The notes under the pieces were generated by a model. It ran no database searches and was not told where the DNA came from. It worked only from the letters and a program-made list of their open reading frames with translations. The position numbers were made by a program, and so were the translations under genes. Of a stretch of DNA of 64,000 bases, positions 21,669 to 32,400 are shown one piece after another. Source of the DNA: Muscardinus avellanarius (Eukaryota; Chordata; Mammalia; Rodentia; Gliridae). The stretch lies in assembly GCA_963383645.1 (NCBI GenBank), contig OY726569.1:80072211-80136210 (forward strand), read 5' to 3'. Every line of letters starts with the position of its first letter. Position 1 is the first letter of the stretch.

Positions 21669-21940
21669 TATTCTGAAACAGGTCTCACTAAGTTGCTGAG
21701 GCTGGCCTCAAACTTGTGATCCTCCTATCCCAACTCCTAGGTACAGACATGTACCACCACCCATGGTGGGCTATATTCTTTAAAAACCAATCTGACAGAG
21801 TCAGGTGCAGGGGTGCATGCTTATAATCCCAGTACTTGGGAGGCTGAAACAGGAGGATTATAAGTTCAAGGCGAGTGTGTAGCTCAAAGTTAGAATGCCT
21901 CTGAGTTCCATCCACAGAGAGAAGAAGAGGGAGGGAGGGA
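21669..21940. repeat. Inverted pair of diverged SINE pieces
   Basis: Reverse left arm 21669-21771 ('gaaacaggtctcactaagttgctgagg'), then forward copy 21801-21940 ('caggtgcaggggtgcatgcttataatcc'). Confidence 0.72.
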
Positions 21941-22969
21941 GGTATTTAACAGCTTTTCTGAAGACTGAGGAAATCTCTCTAGTTTGTGAGCTACTCAAGA
22001 GGAGTACTTTACGAGGCTTGACCTGATTAGGATCAAATGAAATACTACGAGACGCTCCAGAACACTGCTACAATCAGTAGAGTACCATGACAGCCCATCA
22101 CAAGGGAGTTGGCAGCCTCCATTTCTGGATGTCTCCTCCCCCGCCCACACAGGTTCTGCTCAGCTCGTGACCTATAGAAAGATGCGTGACCTCTGGGCTT
22201 TTCTGTGTCAACTTTAAATTCAAAGGGCCAAACCAGGTAACCTCTAAGACCCTGTGCAACTATCTAGGGACCTGTGACCATCGAGGGGCACAGTTGAGGT
22301 TTCTGCTCATTCTTTCAGGTTCTTTACTCCTATTACATCTGAGCTTTGTTCAAAATAAGCTTTGTTCAAAATAAGCCTTAACCTACTTAATTTATTTTAT
22401 ACCAGATGTTGCAGAAAGATGAGCTAGATCAGAGCCTGAATCTGGGTTAGCTATAAATGTGACACAGAACTGACAGCTACTGCATACCCCCGTGTCGACG
22501 TGATGGGGGGGGGGGTTCAAGCTGCAGTGGAGAAATGCTCCCAGCACACAGCCTCAGGGAGGCACAAATGTCACAAAGAACCTCCTCAATTTCTTCTTGG
22601 GAGACCAAACTGGAGGGATTTGGGGTATCTGCTCAGGGCTAGTCTGGGAAGACCTTAGAGTAATCACGTCCACTTGTAACACAGCATGTAAACCATGTGT
22701 GCTGTGACCTGATTTCTGAAGAGGTTGCCGAGATACTATGCAAAGCTTCCTGATGGCAAAATAGTGGGGCTTCCCAGTGTCACCGAGTAACTTCTTCACT
22801 TGCCCTTGTAAGGTTTTTGTACATACCCACTGTTCAGGGCAGCGTAAAATGAATGAAACGGTATCCAGAGAAGCTTGGGGGAAAAGAGCAAGTGCTTTCC
22901 ACAAAGGCTGTGACCCCAGTGAATCCCAAAGGCTATACGGGCACCATCAGCATCACCTGGAAGGTTTTA

Positions 22970-23198
22970 TTTATTTATTTATTTATTTTGGTGGTACTGG
23001 GGGTGGAACCCAGCAGCTTTTCTACCTCCGGGCTATACTCCCAGACCTATTTTATACTTTATTTGGAAACAGGAAACAGTGTCTCACTAAGTTGCTGAGA
23101 GCCTCACTAAGTAGCTGAGGCTGGCTTCGAACATGTGCGATCCTCCTGCCTCAGCCTCCCAAGCGCTGGGATTACAAGGGTGCGCCATCACGACAGGC
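22970..23198 (-). mobile_element. Reverse SINE with perfect 17-bp target-site duplication
   Basis: TCACCTGGAAGGTTTTA flanks the element at 22953-22969 and 23199-23215. The insert starts with (TTTA)n and 'ggtggtactgggggtggaac' and ends 'gcgccatcacgacaggc'. Confidence 0.92.
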
Positions 23199-23350
23199 TC
23201 ACCTGGAAGGTTTTAGAAACTGGATTCCTGGGCCCCTCCCAGGTTCAATAATTAGATGGGGAGAGGGAAATGGGACCTGTGTTTGTTTCTAGGTTGTTGT
23301 GATGTGCAGCCTGGCTTGGGAGCCACTGCTACATAGGATGCATTTCTTAC

Positions 23351-23511
23351 CGAGGTTTGGCTTGCCGGTGTAGAGCTTTTCATAGAGAAAAGTGTGGTCT
23401 CGGAAGCTCTGCAGCGTGTTCCCCATGGCTATGATGGACACCATGACCAGCCAGCTTCGTAACACGTTTAGGAAACGGCTCATGACTCTCAAGCCCGAGA
23501 GGGTGTTTTGC
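23351..23511 (-). CDS. ERG28: ERG28 exon with start codon
   Basis: Coding part 23351-23483 (ATG at 23483-23481), preceded by 28 bp of 5' untranslated exon from the acceptor CCAAG|G. It encodes MSRFLNVLRSWLVMVSIIAM then GNTLQSFRDHTFLYEKLYTG KPNL + G. A first hydrophobic helix is followed by the conserved GNTLQSFRDH segment. An upstream in-frame ATG at the intron side would add residues not known from ERG28 and lies across the acceptor, so the MSRFL start is chosen. With the three other exons the protein is exactly 140 residues, the length I expect for mammalian ERG28. Confidence 0.96.
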
Positions 23512-24374
23512 CTTGGAAACAAAGGCAGAGGACACCAGATGATGAAGGCTAACCTACTTCAATCACACGCTCTCCTCTTTGGTTAACCGTATCAGACTCA
23601 TGACGGCTGTACCGAGCTTAGCTGGCCAATCACTTCATAAATTCCTCTCCAAGACCTTTGTGTCCACAAACCCCAGTTTTCTCAATGTACTCTTCTTACT
23701 TTGTAGGGTTAGCCTGCTGCCTGTGAATATTTATTCTAAGCCAAAGTATGCTGACCTTTACTCAGAGAGACAAAGGTTGACTAATACAATAGGTGGAAGT
23801 AACAGATCCAGCGAAATAAAATTGAGAGAACAAGAATCGAAGAAAAGGAGGTGTACAAATAGAGTGGATTTCTATGTAAGGATCATGGAAATTGGTACCG
23901 ATACTTGGTCACGCTAATAGTGGTAAATGAACAGTAAATGTTGTGTTAAGTGGCATGGTATTTATCTTTAATCAATTTCTCCAATATATATTACTCCAAT
24001 ATAATATAATATATTACTCCAATATATAATATATTACTCAACTCTTTTCTCTTGGCTGGAACAATTACTCCTTTATCTTTATCTTTTTATGCCATTCCTT
24101 TGCAGTTCAAGTGGCTCAAAGGTGATTATTAATCAACTCACAGGTACCTGCCTGGTCACATCCTTCCACACCTATAGAAGCCTTATACATCTGAGTGGAA
24201 CCTAGGGTGTGATGGCATTAGATCTTCTCTACTCTGGTTCTCGGATACAACACACTTCATAGACTAGAACACAAAAGTTAAAAATTGGTAAACCACTGTG
24301 ACTTCAGAACTAGTACGAAAATTATATGGAGAACCATGAGCAATTTTGGCGTTGGGTGCAAGAAAATTTACACT

Positions 24375-24600
24375 GGCTACCAGTTATTACTGGACACTTG
24401 TTCCAAGCACTTAACGTATATTATCTCATTCAATCTTTCCAACAAGGTAAGCAGACACTCTTAGTATTTGCATTTTAGAGATGGTGATTAGAACTGAGAA
24501 GTTAAGTGATTTGCTTATGGTTAAACAACTAATATGGGGCAAAGTTACGATACAACTGTGGTCTGTTGGACTCTGTGCAATACCACCTCACTGAGACTAT
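24375..24600 (+). repeat. Ancient mammalian interspersed repeat remnant
   Basis: The order 'ccaagcacttaacgtatattatctcattcaat', 'cattttagagatggtgatt', 'ttgcttatggttaaacaact' and a final 'gtctgttggactctgtgcaataccacctcactgag' matches a well-known old repeat consensus (MIR/L2-age). Family not assigned. Confidence 0.6.
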
Positions 24601-25382
24601 TTGGACGAAGTTTCCATTTTTGAGGAAGACAAGCATACCATATCTATTTCTGCCTTCAAGTTGCATAGAAAATGCAACTAGGATATATGCTTCCCCCCCA
24701 AAATTGTGTAGATCAACCCTTGCTGAGTAGTGATTTCCATGAACTTAATTTAAATGAATCCCATGTAACGACTCTAATAAGGGAACAGCTTCTTCCCATT
24801 TTCATTATTATTTTCTGGCCCATGGCTTATCTGTTGTCAGGTTAAGCTCTTGAGCTTGAAGTGGTTAATAAGTGATCAGGCTTCCTCTGTCACTTTGGCA
24901 ACAGAAGTTTCAGTTTGGTCCCACATTACCCTGCTGAGACAGACATTAAAGTCAGTAATGGCCCAAGACAGCATGCAACTCTAGAGGAAGTAGGGTGAAC
25001 TGATGAACCTCTCAGGGAAACGTGGGTCTCAAAGGTAGATTCTGTCCAAGTCCAGCAGGAATAGGGGTCGATTGGACATCACAAGCACTTACAGCCTGGG
25101 TCTAGATCTACCTCTCCATTTTCTCACCCCCTCATTAGGAATCAAAAGTCTCCTCCCAGAATTAGAAAAGCTGAATGGATACCCTCCTCCGCCCCGGCCC
25201 AGCAGAACTTACGACTTCCATTTCAGAGGTCTTAGAAATCTCAGCAGAGAGCAGAGGAGGACAGAACCTGATCACTTTTGAATTGCTCTGCCAATTCCTT
25301 AACCCTATTTTCCAGCCTCCCAGAGTATACAACACCCATCTCCCAAATTTGCCCGCCCAGCCCATCATGGGTGCAATGTTAA

Positions 25383-25545
25383 ATCTTAGAGTCGGGTGAA
25401 CGGGATTCCTATCCTAACCCTACCGTTTAGTAGCCAAGTGCCCCTGGGCAAGTCGTTTACACTTTGTAGTGTCGGTTCCCACATCTGTAAAATGGAGATT
25501 CACATGTCTACCTAAAAGGTATTAATAATTTCATGAGAAAAAGTG
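25383..25545 (+). repeat. MIR (ancient SINE)
   Basis: 'agtagccaagtgcccctgggcaagtcg' and 'cccacatctgtaaaatggagatt' are the characteristic MIR core segments. Confidence 0.75.
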
Positions 25546-25761
25546 ATGGCTCTTTACAAAGAGCTAAATTCACAGCAGCTGCTCCTTCATTTGTTCTCTG
25601 AATTTACCAAGCCTTATCTTTCTACCTCCCCCTGTCATTGTCTCTCGGACCCTTTCCCCTAAAGGGTGGCCTTCCAGGCAACCCCTTCCCCCATAATCTT
25701 CAGATTCTCTGAATCAGATCTGACACAGACACCTACACCTTTCTTTTCCAAATTCTCCTAC

Positions 25762-25870
25762 CTGGCGATTAGGCACCCAGCACCGCAGCAGCAGCAGCAA
25801 CAGCAGTAGCAGTAGCAGCAAACCAGCTCCCCCAGGCTAGCTCCAGCCCCAAGTCCACCTGAGCCATTTG
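25762..25870 (-). other. ERG28: ERG28 non-coding exon 1 (predicted)
   Basis: On the - strand a consensus donor CGCCAG|GTAGGAG lies at 25762/25761, at the edge of the CpG island and pointing away from TTLL5. The predicted exon contains an imperfect GCT/GTT/ACT trinucleotide tract (GCA on the + strand, 25785-25820). The transcription start is a guess based on upstream CCAAT boxes. Confidence 0.5.
25785..25820. repeat. Interrupted CAG/CTG trinucleotide tract
   Basis: Twelve GCA-type triplets, with GCAACA and GTA interruptions, in the predicted 5' untranslated exon of ERG28. Confidence 0.85.
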
Positions 25871-26640
25871 TTCCCGCCCCCGGCCTCAGCCGGGCTCCAG
25901 GATTGGGTCGGTTCGGTCAGCTCTTGCTCTGATTGGCTGTGCCGTTTTTTGTTCGAGCAGGAGATAGGGAGTGAACCCCTTGGCTGCCAATCAGCGGTGG
26001 CCGCTGCCTAAGCCTCTCCACCCCCAGCACGCCGCTCGCGCAGTAAATCCTGTTGAGCGTGGCGGAGCTCTGGCTTTGGAGTCAACCTCTTAGGGGCGGA
26101 GGGAAAAAAAGCGGAAAAAAAAAAAAACAACAAAAAAAGAAGAGCCTGGGTTCGCAGCTGCTAAAGGCAGGGCTCTGCGCCCCGCTGCGCGGCGGTGACG
26201 CCATCAGTCCGCGCCGGCCGCGGGCGTTGTCAGCGCCGGGTGGCGGGCGCCTGCGCAGTGCCTCCGAGCGGGCGGTTGCTTGTTGGTTGTTGTAGTAACG
26301 GGGGAAGCAGCCGTCCGCGACTGCCGTGAGCCCGGCTGGGGAAGGAGGAGGAAGGTAGGCGCAGAGCGCGGTCCTCGCCTGCCTGCCCGAGCCATGGGAA
26401 GATGAGACAGGTAAACGCCTGCGCCGGCGCGCTCCCCTACCCGAGAGAGGTGCGCCCCCAGGGCTGGGCGGGCGCCGTCGGCTGCGCTGCGCTCGCAGAG
26501 CCCGGGCAGCAGTTGGCTTCCGGGCGCGCCGGGTGGGTCGCCGCGTCCTTCCCCGAGATCCACCCGCCGGCTTGCCTGGGCTTGGGGTGAGCGGGGGTGG
26601 GGCCGAGGGCAGGTCTCTTTAGGACCAGGACTCCCTCTAG
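25850..26640. promoter_or_regulatory. CpG island: divergent ERG28/TTLL5 promoter
   Basis: CpG-dense sequence between two genes pointing away from each other, with no TATA box. It has CCAAT boxes at 25902-25906 and 25932-25936 (- strand) and 25987-25991 (+ strand), GC boxes such as CCCGCCCC (25873-25880), and an NRF1-like GCGCCTGCGCAGTGC around 26247-26261. A GGTGACGCCATC stretch near 26193 resembles YY1/ATF-type sites. This composition is typical of bidirectional housekeeping promoters; activity is inferred. Confidence 0.8.
26290..26410 (+). other. TTLL5: TTLL5 non-coding exon 1 (predicted)
   Basis: Two plausible donors are present on the + strand: GAAG|GTAGGC (after 26354) and ACAG|GTAAAC (after 26410). 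The second is the better match. Both precede any TTLL5 coding sequence, so this would be 5' untranslated. The start position within the island is not determinable from sequence. Confidence 0.45.
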
Positions 26641-26867
26641 GCGCGTGTCCTTAATCTCCTTCGGGGAGCTGGATCCTTCCTCGCTCTGCAGGGATCCTAG
26701 GAAAGGTTGGCATTCCTTCCTCGGTTGGAGGTTTTAACTCTAAAAGGACTTCCCAACATTTTGGGAAGGATGGAGAAGATCCCTGTGGAAGTCCCTCGAG
26801 GAGAGCCTCTGTGGTCGTTACATATTGCCCGTTATTTTCGCTGAATTGTCTGGAGGGTACTTTATCG

Positions 26868-26869
<2 letters not shown>

Positions 26870-26915
<46 letters not shown>
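26870..26915. repeat. TG microsatellite
   Basis: Uninterrupted (TG)n of about 46 bases in TTLL5 intron 1, some 230 bp past the CpG island. Confidence 0.92.
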
Positions 26916-26917
<2 letters not shown>

Positions 26918-27360
26918 AGAATTTTATTATACGCATGAATGCATAGAAAAATTGAGTTTGGAAAGATTGGCATGAAACAATTATCTCTGCATAAAGGGTT
27001 TATGGTTATTTAAACACTTTAATTTTCTTTGTATGTAGTTTCTATTACCTCTAAAATAACGAACGTGCAGGTTTTCTGTGGAAAAATATTTTAAATTAGA
27101 AATGCAGTGTTGGAAATCGCCTCATTTTAATGTCAATTTAAGGTTTAGATAAAAGTTTGTGATGTTTAGTAAGGGAAATAAGAGTTTTTGGAAGGGCACC
27201 CCCCATTTATTTATATGATCCTTGGCTAGGGGGAAATATGTTCATAAGTCTCTTAATTCATTTGAATTCGTTTTTATTAGAAATATGAAGGCAGTTTGCC
27301 TGTATGCATGTTACAGACTCTAAATAAGTCTTGAACCTTGAGTTCTTATTTTTAATCCAG

Positions 27361-27514
27361 GTCAGATTTGTTTAGTAAGGAATCTATGTTTTAGGTAATC
27401 AGTCACCTATCTCAGACTGTCCTTAAAGATCGCTCAGGTCAGATTTGTCTAGCAAAGAATCTATGTTTTAGATAGCCAGTTACTTACCTCAGAATGCCCT
27501 TTTGCTGCATGTTA
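27361..27514 (+). repeat. 77-bp tandem duplication
   Basis: GTCAGATTTGTTTAGTAAGG...CTGTCCTT at 27361 recurs as GTCAGATTTGTCTAGCAAAG...ATGCCCTT from 27438. The offset is 77 bp with roughly 85-90% identity by eye. Confidence 0.85.
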
Positions 27515-27750
27515 GATTGACTATGTAAGAAACAAGATATTCAAACCTAATAGCTTTTCAAATACACAGGCAGCATGTTTGAAAAAAATCTTGATTTTTT
27601 TGTGCCATATTTGAAGTGCCATGATAGAAGGCAAGCTCCTAGAGGTTGGACACTATTTAGGAATATATTATTTTCCATTAATTGACAGTTTCAGCAAAAC
27701 CAAGAAGTAGACAGGTACATTTTGTTTCAGATCACTTGACTTTCTTGCAG

Positions 27751-27919
27751 GAATCTGTGCCACCCAGATTGTCTGATCCAGTGAATCTGCAAGAAAAGGT
27801 CTCTGAGGCCCCTGTTTGCTGACTGCATGACAAACCCTAAAGGAAATGCCAGTCGTGATGGCCCGGGACCTGGAGGAAACAGCATCATCCTCAGAGGATG
27901 AGGAGGTGGTAAGCCAAGA
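27751..27919 (+). CDS. TTLL5: TTLL5 first coding exon
   Basis: Acceptor TTTCTTGCAG|G (27750). ATG at 27846-27848 opens [20 protein letters not shown] then VVSQ and GA of a split glutamate codon; donor GTAAGT at 27920. Coding part 27846-27919; 27751-27845 is 5' untranslated. TTLL5 is a tubulin-tyrosine-ligase-like glutamylase that adds glutamate side chains to tubulin at centrioles and cilia and also acts on RPGR. Loss causes cone-rod dystrophy and sperm defects. The acidic serine-rich N-terminus is the known TTLL5 leader before the TTL fold. Confidence 0.93.
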
Positions 27920-28685
27920 GTAAGTAATAGCAAGCTCGCCTTGGGCCCGTTGCCTTTACAGTGGAAAATAGATTTTTCTTTTTTCTTTTATTTACTCATA
28001 ATACTATTTAAATTCAATATCCTTGTATTGGTATTGTCTAAATGGTTTTAGCTTCTATGCAGGATCTAATTCAAGATCTTGTTATTCAGTTTCCATTAGA
28101 AATGATACAAGGTTCTGTTTCTGGGCTCATGTGTGAAAATCAATTCTAGATATTGTAGGTGATAGCTTTTGGTGAACTCTTGATCAGAGCTTCCAATATA
28201 GGAGACTTTGAAATTTTTAGATTTGACCCACAGTTCCTTTCCTAAGTTCTTTTGAGTACAAGTCAAGTTTCTTGATTGCTTGATCCTCATAATAAAAATG
28301 AATGATAGTGGTAAGTGCACCTGTTGTAGATGATGATAATGACTTTACCCCATCAATATCTCATTTAATCCAATCCAGAGATTTATCTGTTGTACCCTAT
28401 TTAATTTGAAGATGTTATTTTTCCATTTTATTAAACTAAACCTTACAAATATCAAGAAATTTCCCCAGTGATCCTTACAGAGATCAGTGGATTGAGATTC
28501 AGATTTAGTGTTCCTGGTCTTTGGAGAACTGTTACTTTGCCACCTTAATATTATTACTTGACACAGAATCTAAAGTGAGAGTCTGCCTTAAAGTTAAGAC
28601 TTTTTTTTAAGGTACTCTGGGTCCTTTTGGATATGTATGTGCTGTGTAACCTGAAAAACAAGGATAATATCTCTCAGGCCATTTT

Positions 28686-29212
28686 ATTTTTTGAAGATTT
28701 AAAGAAGTTTATTATAAAGATAGAAATACAAAAAATAGAAATACAGCCCCATGCCAAAATGGCATGGGGGGGGGGTGACTCAAAATGAATACACCAAAGG
28801 GATTACACTTGTACTCGGCCTTTTATACCCATGACCTCCATCTTGTTTACGTAATTCTGATATAGTGAATGTCCCTGTAAGGTACCTCTCCTTAACCCTG
28901 TAAGGTACCTCCCCCAGCAACGTGTGGCAAGGTGTCTTTCTTGAAGGACAAGGTCAAACCCTGCTCCATCCTCCCTAGATCATCATGTAGATCTGTCTTT
29001 AGATAAAGGCCTAGTTCTCCTCTCTTAAGATCTGTCTTTAGATAGAGACAGGCCTAGTTCTCCTCTCCTATTGACTGGTTAATTACTTTTGGCTAGGTTA
29101 ATTTACATTGGAATAGTTGCCTGCTTTTAGGCAGAAACCAAGTCCTTGCACAGATTTGCCCCTTACCCAATTTTTGAAATATATTAATAATCATAGCTTC
29201 TTAAATTTTAGG
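28686..29212 (-). mobile_element. LTR-derived retrocopy (U3-R-poly(A)-like) with 14-bp target-site duplication
   Basis: Flanked by TCTCAGGCCATTTT at 28672-28685 and 29213-29226. Read on the - strand it has direct repeats of 'agaactaggcct...taaagacagatct' (enhancer-like), a TATA box in GGTATAAAAGGCC, then an AATAAA followed by CTTCTTTAAATCTT and a short A-rich end. This is U3-R order. The 14-bp duplication and A-rich end fit L1-type insertion rather than integrase, which gives 4-6 bp. Confidence 0.7.
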
Positions 29213-30636
29213 TCTCAGGCCATTTTTTAGGAGTGTGGTTAGCACCAAATAGAACAATACATGTGAAATTACTCAGTGTATTATAAGGTACCATACAAAT
29301 GTAAGGCTTAATTCTTGCTGATTTTAATATTGAGTTTATGGCAAACTTTTAAATAAGGTAGAAAATTACATAGTATCATTTGAAGAAAATTACTGAAGTA
29401 TTAATAAAGTTTTGAGGAAAGGTTTCTCATCATTGTTAGGTCATAGAAAATGATAGCAATTTAATAATATTTGGGTCATTCTCTTTCAGGATAATTAAAT
29501 GGATAATTCCCTCCGGTTACTTTGCCTTCTTGTGCCATTTTGCTTTGAATGTGCTGCCTTTTAAACATTTCACAAAACTTAACTTTTGCTTCAAGCCATC
29601 AGTCTTTCCATTTTCAAGATTTTTTTTAACTCTCTTTTGATTAATGGGCATAGAGGTTGGGCATAGATAACACTAATACTACTTTGGTTTCCTGCCTGTA
29701 TTTGTGATTGAAAAATGCTCATTTTCTAGTAAAACTCATTGTAAATGTAGATGAAATATCCCCCACCTTCATTCAAATTTTTGGACAGTTGTCTTTCTTT
29801 CTTTCAAACTCCTGTTGTTTTTTTACCTATTAATTTTGTTTCATTATCTTATGTCTCAACTATCAGATACTTGTTTTATGCATTAGGAACTTAAATCAAT
29901 TTTGCTCATACCTGAAGTGGTGAGCTTACATTTTAAAAGTTTTGGAAGTTAGATGGCCTTAAGTCATCTAAAGATTGACACAAAGATGTATATGGACTTC
30001 TGTTAGGTCTGCTCAGATCTCTAGGCTTTATTGAAGTATTAATGCCTTGCAGTCCTAGACTTTAAACATGGGAACTGTCCAAGAAGTCCTTGTTTTGCGT
30101 GGCATTATTTCAAAACAGTAAAAACAGTAAATGTAAAGAGGGTATTTTATATTTTGCTTGGAGATCCCCGAAATGCAGATTTATATGTAGATGGAGAAAC
30201 TTTCATATACAAACTCAGTGTAAAGTTTCTGTAGCCACTGAAAAAATAGTAAGCTTAATTTCTATCATAAAAGGTGGCTTTATGTCATTTTAAAAGATCA
30301 GCAACAAACAATTACACAATGAGTGCTGCAAGAGGTCAGAGAAGGAGGGTGTCATCATGGGCTGGAGGAGCTGGGGAAGACGCCATACAGTTCGTGAAAC
30401 TTGAGATAGGCTATGGGGGCGTGGGCTTCAACAGGCAGAAGTGGGGCTAGCATTCTCCCAGGGATAGCGGTGTGAGGAAGGCACAGAGTGGAAATGCTAA
30501 AGCTGCTTTATGTTTCCATCTTTGGGTAATGCAGGCTGGCTTCCAGGAGCAAATAGTGGATATTCCTCATGAAGTTGCTACATAAAAATTATAATGTTCT
30601 TAGGCTTTCAGTAAGTGAACCATAAAACTGGCTTAC

Positions 30637-30840
30637 TTCAGTGGGCCCTGGTGGCACATGCCTATAACCCCACCTAGTTATTTGGGAGGTTGAGGGGATT
30701 GCAGATTTGAGCAAGCCTCGGCAACTTAGGCATTTGACAACTTAATGAGACCCTATTTCAAAATAAAAAATAAAAAGGTCTGGGAGTATAGCTCAGTATA
30801 GAGCCCCCCACTGGGTTCAGTCACTAGTACCAATACCACC
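30637..30840 (+). repeat. Forward SINE, diverged
   Basis: 'gtggcacatgcctataacccc' left arm, and right arm 'ggtctgggagtatagctcagtatagag', ending in CCA/CAA repeats. Confidence 0.82.
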
Positions 30841-31817
30841 ACCACCAGTCACAACAGCAACAACAACAAAAAACTGGCCCAGTTCAGAAATTAATCACTC
30901 AAATTCTTTGTTCTTTCATGCCTAAAAAGTAAATTTTATTAATATAGTACCAGTTTCTCTTGTGAATGAAAATTTAAAGTCTCAATGTTCAGTTTCCCAG
31001 TCATTTACAATTTTTCTCTTTAGCACCACCTGGTGGGAGCATATTTTTAATAACAATTTAATATCTGCCTTAAGTGTTTTTTAGTTGACCTTATTGAACT
31101 AATAATTTATCTATTCTTATTTTTCCACTGGTTGTAAATGAAAAGATTTTTCTGTTAGGAGTTGGGCTTTCCATAGAGTGGTTAGGGCCTTGGCTCTTCC
31201 CAGCTGTCTGTCTGTTTATTGTGTTGCTGACTCTTGTCTTGCATTTTTAACTGGAGCAGTAATCCATTGTTTGTGAATGCTAAGGCACAGTGGTGCCAGT
31301 TTGTAGCTAGTGCTAGATTGACAAAGGATTTTGAATAATTTCCAAGGTTTCTGTCCAAGATTTTATAGTTCAGGCTGCCTAATTTCCCCTTCTATCCACT
31401 GACATAAAAATATAGTGGAAAATTATAGTTAGACTAGATCATAGGGATCATCTGACCCTGTACCCACATGTTACTGGTGTTTAAGATTAAAAAGCTAGCA
31501 AGCCATAAAAAAAATCCTTCTTACTAAAAAAATATACCCTGTAAACACCATTTTTCACAAATGGGTACCATCACCCACGCACAAGAAAAATTAGCATCGA
31601 CATTCCATTTCCAGAAAGCAGGAAATGAGCTAGGTATGGTGTTCTTTGCTTTTTTCACCGAAAAGCTATAGACAGCTCAACCCAGAGGCTATCTGACTTC
31701 TAGGATTGGGAACCTGGTAACTGCCAATTTAAAGTGTGGCTCTTTTAAAGCTTGGACTGGGAAGATATGCCCTGGCTGATTTGTGTGGCATGGCTTTTGT
31801 TAAGGAGTGTGGTCATG

Positions 31818-31836
31818 TGAGTGTGAGTGTGAGTGT

Positions 31837-31878
<42 letters not shown>

Positions 31879-32055
31879 CTGGGGAAAGAACCCAGGGGAA
31901 TTCTACCTCTTAGCTCTCCAGCCCAATTTTTTATTTTTTTATTTTGAAACAGGGTCTCACTAAGTTACAGAGAGCCTCACAAACTGCTGAGGCTGGCTAT
32001 GAACCTGCGATCCTCCTGTCTCAGCCTCTCAAGTACTAGGATTACAAGCGTGTGG
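31818..32055 (-). repeat. TG microsatellite attached to reverse SINE
   Basis: (GTGA)n and (TG)n at 31818-31877 lead directly into a reverse SINE, from 'aagaacccaggggaattctacctc' to 'actaggattacaagcgtgtgg'. The repeat probably grew from the SINE tail. Confidence 0.85.
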
Positions 32056-32207
32056 CATGTGAGTTTTAAGAACCAGTTGAATCTCGGCTAAATGTTTCTT
32101 GTTCCCTCCAAGGAATTGATTAGTTTAAGTTCTTAAAGAGTTGGGTTCAAGGTGCTTGATATACAGACCTTCACTGAAGTATGATTTTTTTTTTGGGGGG
32201 GGGTAAA

Positions 32208-32400
32208 GTGTAGAAAGAGCAGAGATGCTAGGTTCACATCACTGTCCACTTACTTAACCAGCTTTATGACCTCGTACAAATTACTGAACCTTTCTGAGAC
32301 ACTTTTTCAAATTCAGTTTTTAGTGTGGTGAAGAGGCCTAAATAAGATAACATTAAAGTTCTTAGTTTAATTAATGACACATAGTAGGGATTCAGTTCAT
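32208..32400 (+). repeat. MIR (ancient SINE), diverged
   Basis: 'taaccagctttatgacctcgtacaaattactgaacctttctg' follows the MIR core order, and the tail ends 'gacacatagtagggattcag'. Confidence 0.65.

Larger units (their letters stand above)
20518..23350 (-). other. ERG28: ERG28 intron
   Basis: 2.8-kb intron. It contains a reverse SINE arm (21669-21771), a diverged forward SINE (21801-21940), a G run near 22506 and a young reverse SINE (22970-23198). 20518-21660 and 21941-22952 hold no recognised repeat or gene. Confidence 0.8.
23512..25761 (-). other. ERG28: ERG28 first intron (predicted)
   Basis: 2.25 kb from the predicted donor CAG|GTAGGAG (25761) to the acceptor at 23512. No squirrel SINE is present, which is rare in this window. 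It has short ATATT repeats (about 23985-24035), an ancient repeat at 24375-24600 and a MIR at 25383-25545. Confidence 0.65.
26411..27750 (+). other. TTLL5: TTLL5 intron 1
   Basis: Starts in the CpG island, then A/T-rich. It holds a TG microsatellite (26870-26915) and a 77-bp tandem duplication (27361-27514); no SINE. The 3' end has two candidate acceptors (27730 and 27750). Confidence 0.7.

Noticed and set aside
27721..27750. Alternative acceptor at 27730 for the first TTLL5 coding exon
   Set aside because: TTTGTTTCAG at 27730 is usable, but the AG at 27750 has an adequate pyrimidine tract and is followed by G. The choice changes only 20 bp of untranslated sequence and cannot be settled here.
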